DNA from: Bacteroidota bacterium
GTDB taxonomy: Bacteria; Spirochaetota; Spirochaetia; JABMQR01
DNA length: 5,709 bases
Direction of reading: 5' to 3'
Assembly: GCA_013202335.1 (NCBI GenBank)
Contig: JABMQR010000131.1
Span: 1-5,709 of the forward strand
This document shows positions 5,578 to 5,709 of this stretch, one piece after another. How positions within the stretch are numbered: position 1 is the first letter of the stretch; every line of letters begins with the position of its first letter. The notes below the pieces were generated by a model. The model was given only the letters and a program-made list of their open reading frames with translations. It did no database searches and was not told where the DNA came from. The position numbers and the translations under genes are program-made.

Positions 5578-5583
5578 TAGTAG

Positions 5584-5709
5584 CACTACAGCGCAAGATA
5601 TTATACTAGACAAATAACCATAAATGGAATATCCTTAAAGAGTGAAGAGAAAAAGAGTTCTGCTGCTTACATCAAGAATGGAGGATATTACCCGACCCAA
5701 TGGTTAACC
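5584..5709 (+). CDS. open frame without a start codon running off the window edge
   Basis: After two stops (TAG TAG, 5578-5583), 42 codons stay open to the last base, in the same reading frame as the 26-residue ORF at 5308. The peptide contains YYTRQITINGISLKSEE and AAYIKNGGYYPTQWLT, which reads like protein rather than noise. There is no ATG, GTG or TTG in this frame inside the window, so it cannot be an ordinary gene start. It may be the body of a gene whose front is the 26-residue ORF, now interrupted, or chance openness. A competing frame from GTG 5642 gives 21 codons to a TAA at 5705 with no ribosome site. I do not recognise a family. Confidence 0.25.

Noticed and set aside
5379..5580. 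Retron msr-msd locus
   Set aside because: Flanking inverted repeats resemble a1/a2 arms, but the inside lacks the long msd hairpin, and no reverse transcriptase reading frame can be seen before the window ends.
5642..5707. GTG-initiated 21-codon frame near the right edge
   Set aside because: No ribosome site, ends inside the window, and competes with a longer open frame that is itself uncertain.

Overview
The window looks like a piece of an anaerobic, diderm bacterial chromosome, most likely a spirochaete (Spirochaetota). Three things point there, all by recall of the families rather than by a search. First, a secreted patatin-like protein carries a C-terminal outer-membrane-barrel-like region. 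Second, the uridylate kinase is of the archaeal/spirochaete-like PyrH type, with the 'GWKPG.S.DNDAVLLAEKFGAD' pattern. Third, there is a PflX-type radical SAM protein of the kind common in strict anaerobes. Base composition is moderately AT-rich throughout, and strong GGAGG-type ribosome sites are used.

Layout. Positions 1-78 are the C-terminal tail of a gene entering from the left, possibly a transposase. At 187-694 a two-gene operon encodes a 71-residue two-helix membrane protein overlapping a YbjQ/UPF0145 protein, closed by a plausible intrinsic terminator. At 764-2716 is a large patatin-like phospholipase with signal peptide and probable beta-barrel, followed by a perfect 9-bp hairpin. 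At 2717-3433 there is a stretch of debris and a 3'-truncated IS5/IS1182-type transposase holding only the N-terminal DUF772-type domain. Its stop codon lies three bases before, and in frame with, the ATG of the PflX-like radical SAM gene (3437-4396), which has no ribosome site of its own. The pyrH-like uridylate kinase (4409-5107, minus strand) converges on it with a 12-bp gap.

The right end (5108-5709) holds no ordinary gene that I recognise. It has a 26-codon ORF with an excellent ribosome site, and three copies of GTGGCTAA (two direct, one inverted) that can build two mutually exclusive long-range stems. A nested pair of alternative short hairpins lies between them, then a terminator-like hairpin with a T-rich tail, and finally an open frame without a start codon that runs off the edge in the same frame as the 26-codon ORF. 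This could be a leader-peptide attenuator or structured RNA, or a decayed gene carrying a small insertion. It is the least explained part of the window.

The genes do not form one pathway. YbjQ with its membrane partner, the lipase, the radical SAM protein and the nucleotide kinase are separate housekeeping or envelope units, with transposon remains in the middle and possibly at the left edge.
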